A DNA stretch of 64,000 nt from contig JAUCBJ010003330.1 of the NCBI GenBank assembly GCA_032718475.1, forward strand, positions 31,259-95,258, in the 5' to 3' direction. A program made the translations under genes and the position numbers. The notes under the pieces are model-generated. The model had not been told where the DNA came from, made no database searches, and saw only the letters and a list, made by a program, of their open reading frames with translations. Origin of the DNA: Nemertoderma westbladi. Taxonomy: Eukaryota > Xenacoelomorpha > Nemertodermatida > Nemertodermatidae. Of this stretch, positions 52,093 through 63,608 are shown one piece after another. The number at the start of each line of letters is the position of its first letter. Positions within the stretch are counted from its first letter, which is position 1.

Positions 52093-53537
52093 GAACCTTC
52101 CAGAGCATTCCATGGCCTCACATTGGAGCAATAAGATGTTCTATGCCCTATGATTGGCCCAACTCATCGTTCCATGTGTTGTACGCACCTCATTGGTTTA
52201 TCAAATTGTACCAAATGAAAATAAATTGCCCCAAAATGCAAATTTTCCAACTGGGATTCGAACTCGTAACCTATCTGTAATGCAACCAACGCCTTAACCA
52301 TCTGACCACTACGCCATGAGATTAACTATGGGTTTTATGTGTTTTATAAGTTTAACCCATAGAGGACTATCTTGATTTTTATTCAGAAAGGAATGGTACT
52401 TGGAAACATGTTTTGCCTTCTCTTTGGACTGCAAAACAAACTTGTCATGACATCCTGTTGCTTGAACTCGGTCGCCCGTCTCCAAAGGCGGTTATCCTTA
52501 ATAGACAGTGGAAATTCCTACAGAAAATTTCTTCCAATCCGGAAAGACACTCGCCTGTTATTTTCGCCTTAGGTCTTGTCCGACAAGCTGGTACCACTAT
52601 GGGAAGAGCCGTGGATTCCATTCTGAATAACCCCGAATCCTGCAGTTTAAACTTCTATAGTGATAAACTAAGGAACGATGTTTTAATTAGTACCTCAACC
52701 CGTCGAGTTATCTACACTCAAATGAACCCGGATTTCACTACTCTACCTTGTTATATATCCAGAGAAGCTCTGGCCGAGCGCAAACGTGTAGCTCTAACTC
52801 GTTTTCGTTTGATGTCCACCCATTTAGCGGTTGAAACAGGGCGTTGGTCCAGAATTCCCCCCGATAATAGACGCTGTAAATGCGGGAGTATACAAACAGA
52901 GATACACGTGATCCGAGACTGTCCGCTTTTGGATGAGCTTCGTTCGGCTCACCCGTCCCTTAATTTCAACTCTTTTACGACCTTTTTTTATTCCAACCGC
53001 TTGGAGGAGTGCGGTTCATTCTTAGTTAGATGCTTGAACACACTTGAAATAATTTAAAACATATCTCCGTGTAATTAACTTATTAAATTATTTATTTGTA
53101 TATATATATATATATATATATATTAGGTAGTATTAATCATACTTAAATACGCGTTTGAGCCTTTGTTTAAATATTATTTTCTTGGACGATTGTTGCGACT
53201 CATAGCCCACTGCCCAATTTCACACAAATTAATTAAAGCTTATATTTGTCCCGGTATTTTGCCTGTCGGTTAATGTACCGTCATTTTAATATTATCCGTC
53301 CATTTGGCTATTGTTTTGTTTGTTTTTGTTACATTGTTTTCCGTTGTTACGTCTCTTCTTGTCAGTTGCTTGTGGCTATTTACTGGTAATTTTTATCGTC
53401 AATAAACTTAATAATAAAATAATAATATTAATATGAATAGGCATATTACATTACTGTAACTTAATCAAAATGCGTCGGATTTTAGAAAGTTTTTACGTTA
53501 AACTACAAATGCTATCTTATAGTGAAATAATCCATCA
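52093..53537 (-). repeat. tRNA-derived SINE, second copy, split by a LINE insertion
   Basis: 52093-52342 and 53427-53537 together match 38311-38671. B-box at 52253-52265 and A-box region at 52293-52316 (minus strand). Everything from 52343 to 53426 is absent from the other copy, which gives a clean uninterrupted reference for the insertion site. Confidence 0.8.
52343..53426 (+). mobile_element. LINE 3' fragment inserted in the SINE
   Basis: The insert carries a 214-codon frame (52413-53057) with the zinc-containing end of a LINE ORF: RFRLMSTHLAVETGRWSR, CKCGSIQTEIHVIRDCPLLD. This cysteine/histidine pattern (C-x-C-x8-H-x5-C) follows the RT in Jockey/I/CR1-type elements. The upstream part shows no RT palm, so it is 5'-truncated. 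A (TA)n run lies at 53100-53126 and the 3' end is an AAT-rich tail. It is not related to the RTE-like fragment at 50676. Confidence 0.75.
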
Positions 53538-53569
53538 GTGATGTTATTATTATTTTATATTTTTAATAT

Positions 53570-54450
53570 CTAATGTCAGTTCAGGTGGGTTTTCTTCTGA
53601 AAACCTTCCATCTCCATACAGCATGATGGAGGTGCCATCTTTGGTTGCCTAGATCCTATTTTACTAAGGACATAATCTGGTTCTGTGATTAGGACCACCT
53701 TCGTTCTGGGATAGGGACGCCATTGGTCCTTAATGTATGTATATGGCCTGGCCAGGCCTATGGTGATCTACCAATGGCTTGTCAGGAGTAGAGTGCTCTC
53801 ATCTCCAATTTGAGTGCACTCCACTGCTTCCTAAACCTGGCAGCAGGTGTACAGGACATGGCCCGGCAGATGAGATGCATAGCCAATTATGGTGGGTGAG
53901 GTGTTTCAGAGTAGATATGGGCTCCATATCTGGCTCAACTGCGACACCCTCCCTGTGGAATGGAAACCAGGGTGCGGTATTTGCCATGAGAGCTGACTCG
54001 TCAAAAAAGCGTCCCCAACCCCCACTATGGATTACATAAGTAATGCGGAAGTCCGGCCACTACTGTAGAAGCCAGTGGAACTACAGGACGCAATAATAAG
54101 CCTCACAGGCGTCAGTTATAGGCGCCAATAATTCTGTGAGTCCCTTACCTGATGACCTTTCTTGTCCAAACCCAGGGTAACCAGGGAGGCCAGATTGCGA
54201 GGTGGAGAGTGATTCTGGAATTGGAGGCTATTCTCACGTCCCACCCCGACCAACCTGCGGCAAGTAACTTGACTAGCCTCAGCCTCAGTTAATACCCTAA
54301 CACTCGGGTCCCCAATGCGACAAGGCGAGCTGACTGCCCTGGCAGATAAGCTTCCCATTAGCGCAGTGGGTATTCAAGGTGGTGGTACACAAGTCATATC
54401 ACATCTATGTGCAGCTGCAATGCAGCTGGCCGATTATAGTAGTAGTATTA
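53570..54450 (+). repeat. Possible non-autonomous element with RTE-like 3' tail
   Basis: About 880 bp, more GC-rich than its surroundings, with no protein of its own. It ends GTGCAGCTGCAATGCAGC...GGCCGATTATAGTAGTAGTA, closely matching the tail after the RTE-like ORF at 51840-51880. This could be an internally deleted RTE copy (5' untranslated part plus tail) or a LINE-mobilised passenger. Its left edge is not certain. Confidence 0.45.
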
Positions 54451-54604
54451 ATTTTTTAATATGATTATGATCGGAAATGGAAAAAATGAGGAAGCGTGTC
54501 GCTATTCAATTATAAAATGCGTTAGTTAATTATCACATACCATGATTATTTATTTTTTAGGAAAAAATGAAAATGTTATAATAAATACAATTCAATTTAT
54601 TAAA

Positions 54605-55903
54605 ATGGCGGAATTCTCTATTGTTAATGACAATAATGCTACAGCATATGATTATATTTGCGCAAAAGAAAGGAATGCATGGGAACTGGCTCTGAAAATC
54701 TTCCTATATGGTTCTGTGTCAGTTGGGGGAATATGTGCCAATATATTGGGTTTGATTGTTATTGCTACAATACCAAAACAGCAACTGAAAATGATTGACG
54801 TGATAGCTGGTAATCTTCTAATGTCTGACTTAATCTACGTTACAGGCAGTCCCTTTCTTCTAGCTTCTCTTGTAAAGAAAACGTGGTTGTTTGGTGATTT
54901 AGGATGCAGAATAATATTCGCTTTGGATGCGCTAACAATGTCAGCAAGTGTATTTACTTTGGTAAAAATGAGTTTCGAGAGATACCAAGTAATGAACAAG
55001 AAACGTCGAGCGAGTTATATCAACAAGCGACATTTAGTTTACATTTGGATTCCGAGTATATTATTCGCATTACCATTCGCCATATTCACCTGGAAATCTT
55101 CTACCCCTTGTGGAGAAACATACTGTGGAGGTTCTTGGCCAAATTTTTCGGAAACAATAAATTCGTTTACAGTTTATATTGTTTTCCTCAGCTTTGTTCT
55201 CTACATCATCCCCTTGTGTGTCATCGCAGTTGCTTACAGAGCTATGATCAAGAGCATCAATAGCCAGCTTCGATTGGCCCTTGGCAACAATGGGCCGCGG
55301 CTTCTGGCTGAGAGTGCAATGGTCAACTCAGAAAATTCTGAGGACACAGCAGAAAGGCCACTGCTCATGGATAAAAGCTCACAGTTAACAACAGAAAGTT
55401 CAATAGCACTGGTCAATATCACAACGGACAATCAATCGATCGTCGATGGAGGAAATAGAATAGTCTCTCCTGGAGATACAGATACCCCTGAATCACCCCA
55501 ACCCTTAATGATCGCATACCCCGGTAAGGATGCCGTTCACCAAGTCCCAACGCCCAGACATGACAAAAGCAAAGCAAGAGATAGCATGCATCGGATAAAT
55601 ATACAAATTACACGAATGGTAATAGCTGTAATCTTGGCGTTTACATTTTGCTACTTACCTTTTTGGACCTGGCAATTATCTTTGCATTTGATCAAAATTC
55701 ATAAATATATTCAGATACCTGGTGCGACAATGAAGGTAATTCAAATGGTGGTGGTTTTTTCTTCTTATATGAATGCCATAGCGGACCCAGTTCTTTGTTT
55801 CATTCTTTGCAGCAAGTATCGTGCAAGATTGAAGTTATTGATGGGATCGATATTTTGCAAACACCAGGAATCAGTGGAACTACCCAGTTTTCAAGGTCCA
55901 TAG
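54605..55903 (+). CDS. Rhodopsin-class (class A) G protein-coupled receptor, probably neuropeptide type
   Basis: An intact 432-residue intronless frame. I start it at ATG 54605 (AAAATGGCG context) rather than the upstream ATG at 54542, because a membrane receptor needs no such lead. Features: sequon N11-A-T; TM1 with N46; TM2 with NLLMSD75; C101 for the disulfide to the second extracellular loop (C169/C174); ERY at 125-127 closing TM3; W148 in TM4; P203 in TM5; a 120-residue, Ser/Thr-rich third intracellular loop; FTFCYLPFW in TM6; TM7 with DPVLC at 394-398. It would signal through a heterotrimeric G protein at the cell surface. Ligand is unknown. The overall pattern resembles peptide receptors. 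NPxxY is altered (Cys for Tyr). It is the only convincing host gene here. Confidence 0.85.
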   Translation: MAEFSIVNDNNATAYDYICAKERNAWELALKIFLYGSVSVGGICANILGLIVIATIPKQQLKMIDVIAGNLLMSDLIYVTGSPFLLASLVKKTWLFGDLGCRIIFALDALTMSASVFTLVKMSFERYQVMNKKRRASYINKRHLVYIWIPSILFALPFAIFTWKSSTPCGETYCGGSWPNFSETINSFTVYIVFLSFVLYIIPLCVIAVAYRAMIKSINSQLRLALGNNGPRLLAESAMVNSENSEDTAERPLLMDKSSQLTTESSIALVNITTDNQSIVDGGNRIVSPGDTDTPESPQPLMIAYPGKDAVHQVPTPRHDKSKARDSMHRINIQITRMVIAVILAFTFCYLPFWTWQLSLHLIKIHKYIQIPGATMKVIQMVVVFSSYMNAIADPVLCFILCSKYRARLKLLMGSIFCKHQESVELPSFQGP

Positions 55904-57580
55904 AAATGTAAGATAATGTAATTGTAATGATAGTGCTGTAAAGTGTATAATTGTCAACACGCAACATTTAGGCGTATGTCAATGTTGATAAATGTTCCTG
56001 TGCGTCATCCAATGGAAGCAAGATGTCTATATGTCTAGAGAGAAGAACAGAAACAGCATCAATATCCGTAGAAGAGATGTCGTATTCATTTAAAATGTTT
56101 GAAAGATGATAACTCGAAGAAAATTATAATGAATTTATTGAATTCACCTTAAGGTTCTCATTTTATATTCAAAGTTGCCTCCATCACGAAATAATATGGC
56201 AATTTAATCAAATGGTATGAATAGCTATTTGTGGTTGCTTTAGACATCTATCTTCAAAGGGAGTACTTGCTTTAATGTGAATAAATAGACTTGTGATTAT
56301 GTCATTATATATAATATATAATATTTTGTATTGTATATTGTAATGTGAGATACCTATATAAATTATGTTGTTATGTGAATGATATCATTAAATTTAATGG
56401 TTATTACTGGATATCATCATGGGGGACAGTCTATATACGTTTCTTGAGCCGTCTGTTAAAAATTCATAGTGGATATGGTGTTGTGGTGGCGCAATTTTGT
56501 TTATAAGTATTCTTCATAGTATTCATAATGCAGCATGCCGATTATACTTATACATTGATGTCAATGTAAATTCATGAAGTTTTCTGGATTTTATCTTTGA
56601 CGATGGAATGTTATCTTGTGGAGCACAGTGAAGCCATGATACTTACCTTAAATCCGCCCTCAGTGATTATAAGTACAAAATCGATCAGATGTTACATCAT
56701 AAGAAGTACAGTAACTGGTACTCAGTCCATGACTGTGAATGTCTCATATTGCAACCTTTCCAAACTGATCTTCATCGTCTTGTCTGCAGAACTAAACTCA
56801 GTCTTCGTTCAAACTTGTGCAGAAATTATCTGCACGGCATGAAGCTTTAGGAGGGTATAACTAAGATTTGTATGTACATAACTAATTACCTTAAATGTTA
56901 GTGGTAAAGATAAAATTGTTGCGATTGCATCATTTACCAAAAGGTCCAACAAATATTATTCTAGAATAGTCTAAATCATGAATATTATCAATTACTCATA
57001 GAAATTATTACTAATAGAGGTTAGTAGCTGTCCTTGTGTGGTAATTGTCCAGGGGTCAATTGTCATGTACCTCCTAAAATTATTCTAACAGGTGCACCAT
57101 AAATGTTCTTACCCCAAATAAATGTGTTTATTTACAAATCGCACCGATTTTTGCTATAAATTGGCGTTAAACTTTCGGGAATTCATGACATTTTTATAAA
57201 ATAATGGATAGAGATTGAGGGCATATAATATGTTATTCCTTGGTGTCAAATTTGTCTTTCCACTCCAGTCATCCTTAAATTATCTTCAAAGTTAAACACA
57301 TACAAATCTCTCTGCCATATCCTCGAATACACAGTTGCCCGTCCCACCATCTATTGAATAAAGTTGTTTTGGAAATATCGTAGGTTTAACTATATTGTTT
57401 CTATAAGATATAGTCAGATATTGCATTGTGATAATTATATTTAATCGAATTGTATTGTTGTTATTTGGTGATCTATTTATGTAAATTATTAAGTACTTAT
57501 GTGAGTACTTACTTGTGTTACTTATATTATACAGCATGTTATTGTCTTATGATGATTATATATTTATTGTAGTTGGTTGT
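55904..57580 (+). repeat. Region downstream of the GPCR, copy A of a 1.7-kb duplication
   Basis: It is nearly identical to 58347-60070. The similarity begins at the GPCR stop codon itself (TAGAAATGTAAG). Inside, 56440-56540 holds the end of the RTE-like LINE ORF and its tail. Compared with copy B, about 36 bp of that ORF is missing here. It probably includes the GPCR 3' untranslated region. The 81-codon frame at 56597-56842 is repeated unchanged at 59078-59323 but has no domain. Confidence 0.85.
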
Positions 57581-58346
57581 GCTCTCTGGTTTAATCGCCC
57601 AGTACTGTTGTCCCCTTAGACTCCCGTTAGATCGCCGTTAGAATAAAGGTATTAAAATGTTAAAAACTTTTAAAAAATGAATAGTAAATAAAAACTAAAC
57701 CAATGGTGTACCAATTAACAATATTTCCGTTATTAACAATTAACAATATTAACTATTAATAATACTGATAACTTCATAGTCGAACCAATCTTAATTTCAT
57801 TTTCATTCACATTCATCAATTTAATTATTATAGCTTCACCAGTTACTAGCCAATGAGAGGCCAGGATTTCAAATTACAATGACGTGTCTGTTGTCATATC
57901 TCAATCAAGACAAAGGCCTACGTGCGTTAGTTATTATTGCTTACTTTAACCTGCGTTTCAGACATGTCTGGTGTTATAAACTGCAAAAAATAATTTCTGC
58001 AATGCAAAGAAATTAAAGCTGTTAATTAAGTGAAAATAGCAAATGTTTGTTTATTTTCTAGTATAAGATTTAAATAATTATACTTAACAATTATACAGAG
58101 CTGTATTCCCCATACCCCATTCCGTTATTGTTTTTATTGAGTTCAAGAGATGATTTGCTTTAAGAAATGTGTTTTTAATTGATCTAAACGTAATAACTTA
58201 TTAAAATTCCCTGTCTCCAGCTGTACTTCCATAGCTCCCTCATTCCTTTGGCATATGCATGCTAGCATAGCTGGGAATTGGTACCAGTCTGTTTAGGCTT
58301 TTTCGTTTAGGCTGTTTAGTCAGTTTAGGAACCCTTCGCATAGAAA
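57581..58346. other. Unique spacer between the duplicated blocks
   Basis: AT-rich, no gene. Its part 58051-58282 is repeated at 63609-63838. Confidence 0.6.
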
Positions 58347-60070
58347 TAGAAATGTAAGATAATGTAATTGCAATGATAGTGCTGTAAAGTGTATAATTGT
58401 CAACACGCAACATTTAGGCGTATGTCAATGTTGATAAATGTTCCTGTGCGTCATCCAATGGAAGCAAGATGTCTATATGTCTAGAGAGAAGAACAGAAAC
58501 AGCATCAATATCCGTAGAAGAGATGTCGTCTTCTTTTAAAATGTTTGAAAGATGATAACTCGAAGAAAATTATAATGAATTTATTGAATACACCTTAAGG
58601 TTCTCATTTTATATTCAAAGTTGCCTCCATCAAGAAATAATATGGCAATTTAATCAAATGGTATGAATAGCTATTTGTGGTTGCTTTAGACATCGATCTT
58701 CAAAGGGAGTACTTGCTTTAATGTGAATAAATAGACTTGTGATTATGTCATTATATATAATATATAATATGTTGTATTGTATATTGTAATGTGAGATACC
58801 TATATAAATTATGTTGTTATGTGAATGATATCATTAAATTTAATGGTTATTACTGGATATCATCATGGGGGACAGTCTATATACGTTTCTTGAGCCGTCT
58901 GTTAAGGGACACTGGCCTTAAAGATTCGGCTAATCTCGCAAAATTCATAGTGGATATGGTGTTGTGGTGGCGCAATTTTGTTTATAAGTATTCTTCATAG
59001 TATTCATAATGCAGCATGCCGATTATACTTATACATTGATGTCAATGTAAATTCATGAAGTTTTCTGGATTTTATCTTTGACGATGGAATGTTATCTTGT
59101 GGAGCACAGTGAAGCCATGATACTTACCTTAAATCCGCCCTCAGTGATTATAAGTACAAAATCGATCAGATGTTACATCATAAGAAGTACAGTAACTGGT
59201 ACTCAGTCCATGACTGTGAATGTCTCATATTGCAACCTGTCCAAACTGATCTTCATCGTCTTGTCTGCAGAACTAAACTCAGTCTTCGTTCAAACTTGTG
59301 CAGAAATCATCTGCACGGCATGAAGCTTTAGGAGGGTATCAACTAAGATTTGTATGTACATAACTAATTACCTTAAATGTTAGTGGTAAAGATAAAATTG
59401 TTGCGATTGCATCATTTACCAAAAGGTCCAACAAATATTATTCTAGAATAGTCTAAATCATGAATATTATCAATTACTCATAGAAATTATTACTAATAGA
59501 GGTTAGTAGCTGTCCTTGTGTGGTAATTGTCCAGGGGTCAATTGTCATGTACCTCCTAAAATTATTCTAACAGGTGCACCATAAATGTTCTTACCCCAAA
59601 TAAATGTGTTTATTTACAAATCGCACCGATTTTTGCTATAAATTGGCGTTAAACTTTCGGGAATTCATGACATTTTTATAAAATAATGGATAGAGATTGA
59701 GGGCATATAATATGTTATTCCTTGGTGTCAAATTTGTCTTTCCACTCCAGTCATCCTTAAATTATCTTCAAAGTTAAACGCATACAAATCTCTCTGCCAT
59801 ATCCTCGAATACACAGTTGCCCGCCCCACAATCTATTGAATAAAGTTGTTTTGGAAATATCGTAGGTTTAACTATATTGTTTCTATAAGATATAGTCAGA
59901 TATTGCATTGTGAGAATTATATTTAATCGAATTGTATTGTTGTTATTTGGTGATCTATTTATGTAAAATTATTAAGTACTTATGTGAGAACTTACTTGTG
60001 TTACTTATATTATACAGCATGTTATTGTCTTATGATGATTATATATTTATTGTAGTGGGTTATGCTTCTC
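58347..60070 (+). repeat. Copy B of the GPCR downstream duplication
   Basis: It matches 55901-57580 with few differences. At 58880-59000 it keeps the RTE-like C-terminus (FLSRLLRDTGLKDSANLAKF), including the segment deleted in copy A, so copy A cannot be the ancestor of B without later loss from A. No receptor coding sequence accompanies this copy. Confidence 0.85.
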
Positions 60071-60081
60071 TTGTTACTTTG

Positions 60082-60188
60082 TTTTGTGGCAATGCAATGA
60101 CTTCTTTGTGTGTATACCTGATTTAATTTAATGTGTGATTTGTCATGTGCGTACTTCTTTGAATCTGTTTTAATCATAATTGAGCACT
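60082..60188 (+). repeat. 107-bp direct repeat, left copy
   Basis: Identical, as far as I can see, to 60382-60488, exactly 300 bp apart. Confidence 0.92.
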
Positions 60189-60381
60189 TACAGTTGTCTT
60201 ACAACAGATTAAGAAAGTAAATCTGAAGTTGAAACAAAAGAAATGTAAGTTTAGTCAGATAGAAATAAAATATCTGGGACATGTTATTTCACAAAATGGG
60301 ATTAGTCCTGTTCCAGCAATAATATCGAAAAAGTTCTAAATTACCCTGAACCTCGAAATATAAAAGAAGAGTGAATGCTTC
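60189..60381 (+). pseudogene. Ty3/gypsy RT fragment between 107-bp direct repeats
   Basis: The plus strand encodes VLQQIKKVNLKLKQKKCKF, then IEIKYLGHVISQNGISPVPA and, after a one-base frame change, VLNYPEPRNIKE. This is the well-known segment after the YxDD box of gypsy RT (KC.F...YLGHVIS..G). Nothing else of the element is present: no LTR, no YxDD. It has only about 55 codons. The flanking 107-bp duplication is far longer than any retroelement target duplication. Confidence 0.85.
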
Positions 60382-60488
60382 TTTTGTGGCAATGCAATGA
60401 CTTCTTTGTGTGTATACCTGATTTAATTTAATGTGTGATTTGTCATGTGCGTACTTCTTTGAATCTGTTTTAATCATAATTGAGCACT
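60382..60488 (+). repeat. 107-bp direct repeat, right copy
   Basis: See the left copy at 60082-60188. Confidence 0.92.
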
Positions 60489-61728
60489 GGAAATAATTAT
60501 ATTCGTCAAGTTCTTATTTGATTAATTCGTTGAGAACAAACAAGGTTCAATTTAACTCTAAAAAATTCATTAACTATAAAGCTTCTGCAAGAATCCAGCT
60601 TGCATTTTTGCTTGCTACTTTTTATGTAGGCCTACTTTGTTGAGTTGTGGAGCTTTGGTAGGCGTCAATTACAAAATTGCCCGGTTTCCTCAGGTATACA
60701 GACTCGGTCCAGGACGTTTCGGCCCGGAATATTCAGCCTGGACGAAAAGGATGAAAGGCCAAACTGTTTTTTAGTTTATAGACATTTTGGGGGGAAAGTA
60801 CAGTAAAATAGTGCGAGAATATTTTTTGGGAAAATAAATAACGGTACTTTTAGTACTTTTTCGATATTTATTGCAATTCGTTTGGTGCATTTGCTTCTGA
60901 GATACGTACACAGTTAATATATAAAAAGCCAGCAAGCTGGCTATAAGAAGTCCATAGACAAACATAGTGTAGTTGGGTCCCTCTCCATTCATTATTATTA
61001 TCCTACAGTACAGTACTACAGTTGAAAGCTGACATTATTACTAAAATTCATTCACCTGGAATTAGTAATAAATTCACATTCGCCCATACCTTTACTGAGA
61101 AGGCTATCAGCTGTATAAAATATTTAACACACATTGGCAACCTCATTGATTTATACTCAGCCTGTGTAGAAATCCATCACATAAGCCACTTTTCATCATG
61201 AACACCAGTTGTTATTGGTGTTATTTTACCATTAAGTCTATGGCACTTTTTGTTTATTTAAATTTTTGCAAAAACTAATGACTGTATTTTTATGAAAATT
61301 GCTTTATACACCCATTAAGACCATACACTACACTCAGACAGACAAACAGACACGATTTTCTTACAGTAAGGATATCTGAAGATTTACAAATAAAACATTT
61401 GAACGACCCAGTGCTTAGAATTCAATCAGCTGGCCTTTATTACCTTATTTATTAATTTATTAATTACCTTTATGGCCTTATTACTGAACTCTCATTGGTA
61501 ACTACCGAAACCGGTATTCTTGCGTCTTATTGGCTGTTCTATTCCATAAGCCATTATTTTGTGCCTTTATATAGCCGGTGCCCATCCTACTACTGTAGGC
61601 GAAACCTTCATATTAGCTACTTGCGAGTTATTGTAACTATCGGACTCGCAGTGTTTCACCTTGCTGCATGCATTTTAACATCTTGCTGTGTGCATAGTTA
61701 TTTACTATTGTTGCTCTACTATTGTTGA
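60489..61728. other. Intergenic stretch, no gene seen
   Basis: AT-rich. Around 61480-61600 there is a promoter-like sequence (CATTGG boxes and TTTATATAGCC) that may belong to an LTR whose right part is the repeat at 61729-61863. Confidence 0.4.
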
Positions 61729-61863
61729 TGAATATACAAGACCAGAGATCAAACCAACTCGATTTCCACACGGTTAGTGCTGACTGCGCCCTGTCTGTAA
61801 CAGATTCGGTTCATTTTAGTGCGAGTGTGTGCGTCCATAGTACTGCAATATTATTCCCCAACT
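61729..61863 (+). repeat. Dispersed repeat, copy of 18978-19125
   Basis: Nearly identical over about 135 bp, from GATGAATATACAAGACC to ATTATTCCCCAACT. After that the two diverge. Confidence 0.75.
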
Positions 61864-62007
61864 GGTAAATATCATCTACTAACACTATGTATGCAGTACG
61901 AGTGAACTGGGTGCTTACCACGCACCGAGTCGACATAGTGTCCTACCTGTAATATATGTAAGTCACGCGTACATTTACTTGCCAACAACACAACATAAGG
62001 GAATGGT

Positions 62008-63019
62008 TTACACGTAACTATCACCCCCCTTGAAGCAGTTTGTAAGCGCCGAAGCCTTATACTTACAGTAATTGATTCTACATTCAGTTAGATATATATA
62101 TATTATATGCTCCCAAACTTTCGTGAGTGTTCCTGCTGTGCGGCAGGTACCCCAAGGGCTCCAACAAGAATCCAGCGGACGGATCTGGAGTCTTCTCTCC
62201 TCCACTCCGAGATCTCTGAAGGCACGACATCTGCGCAACTTGTGTCCGCTATACCGTCCGCCGTTCTTTTCACAAAACTGGCATCCGTTTAAGTCTGCAG
62301 ACAATTTCTGTCGCAGCTGCTTGGCTCCAATGGGCGTCAAAACCTTGGAGGTATCCGTCCGGGTCGCATAGGTCACGGCCTTTGCGTTTGTCGGGAGTTG
62401 TTTGGTCCGAGTCAGCGCCGCGATCGTGATCCCTTCTGCCGCTATATGATGGTCCGTGTAGTTTGACCATGTCTCCGCTACCACCTCTCGTGAGATCAGC
62501 TGGTAGACGTCTGTTAGCTGCAGTAATCCACCAGCCTCTTTGCGCTGATACTCCACCTTACGCCATTCTCGACGCAGTTGATGATGTAGCCGGCCGATAA
62601 TCCTAATCAGAACAGTCGGCGCGTTGGCGTATTCTAGTTGACCGATAGACCGCCAAGTTCCTTCGTCGGCTAATCGCAGAAGATCTATAGGCTTCGAGAT
62701 GGATCCGCCTCTACAGAGGTATTTTCTAATGGATTTAGCCATCACTGCATTACCACCGGGAAAATACGCGGTCGTACGCTAGCTCGAAAACGTCCGCAAC
62801 TCCAATGAAGGTTTCCGCTAACCTTTTCGGCTCACCTGAGAGTAGTTGAAGTAGGTAGTTGAATTTTTCCGTAGAGTTGAAGGCACACATGGCGATTTGA
62901 GACTCGACATAGTCCACCAACGTACGCCAATGTTTCGCGTTGCCTGAGAACTTCGGTGGTTGTTGTGCCAGTAATCCATGTCTGGCCGAGAATTTAGCGA
63001 TCTCGTTGACTAAATCCAA
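62008..63019 (-). pseudogene. BEL/Pao gag fragment (element 4)
   Basis: The frame 63019-62750 opens near the gag core with PPKFSGNAKHWRTL and SGEPKRLAETF. A frameshift near 62750 moves it to 62745-62008, which continues with helical capsid-like sequence and a zinc part, CQFCEKNGG...HKLRRCRAF (C-x2-C...H-x4-C). The rest (protease and pol) is missing. It is not close to elements 1-3 by eye, so it represents another BEL lineage. It is a truncated, dead copy. Confidence 0.7.
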
Positions 63020-63113
63020 CTGTCCAGACGATGTTTAGTGGCACAAAAATAATTTTCATCCTATTTTAGGATCCAGAGACACAGAAATGTGAGGTTCAAT
63101 TTGGGGGAACTAT

Positions 63114-63141
<28 letters not shown>
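63114..63141. repeat. Poly-C run of 28 bases
   Basis: Uninterrupted C run, followed by TCCC. Its length is unlikely to be exact in the assembly. Confidence 0.8.
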
Positions 63142-63144
<3 letters not shown>

Positions 63145-63608
63145 CTTAATATTATGTAATTTGGCATAATTTTAATCTCTTGGTCAATAAATAAGGCCTT
63201 TTAATTTAACTGTTTTTAATGTGTTAATTCTATAGTAATAATTAAATACCAGCTTGACTGGTGCTGTGCGAATCTACGCGAGACTACACTTATCGGTTGT
63301 GGGGCGAGCCACGAAAGTAAGCGATCGTAGCATATAAGGGTACCACTAACTCAATCGGTGTGTCTGTTGTTCTGTTGCTCTGTTGATCTGTTGTGTCCTA
63401 CTTTAAACGTTAATAACTCAGCCAAATGTTAATTAAATTTAACTAAACTTGGTACACATGCGTAGTCTGGCAAAAGTTTAGAAATTTTCCATGTGGAATT
63501 TCCGTGTGCCTTCGAGAAGCTAAGCCTAAGATAATAGCAGTTAATTAGTTAATTAAGTTGATTAGGGTAAAAACAGCATTTTCAACATGCCTCTTAAAGG
63601 ATATTAAT
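63142..63608. other. Intergenic, no gene seen
   Basis: It contains GGGGCGAGCCACGA near 63300, resembling the GGGGCGAGCCATGA at the gypsy LTR edges, and a TCTGTTGTTCTGTTGCTCTG short repeat near 63360. Nothing else is supported. Confidence 0.4.

Noticed and set aside
56597-56842. 81-codon frame repeated at 59078-59323
   Set aside because: It is identical only because the DNA block is duplicated. No domain or coding signature, so not called a gene.
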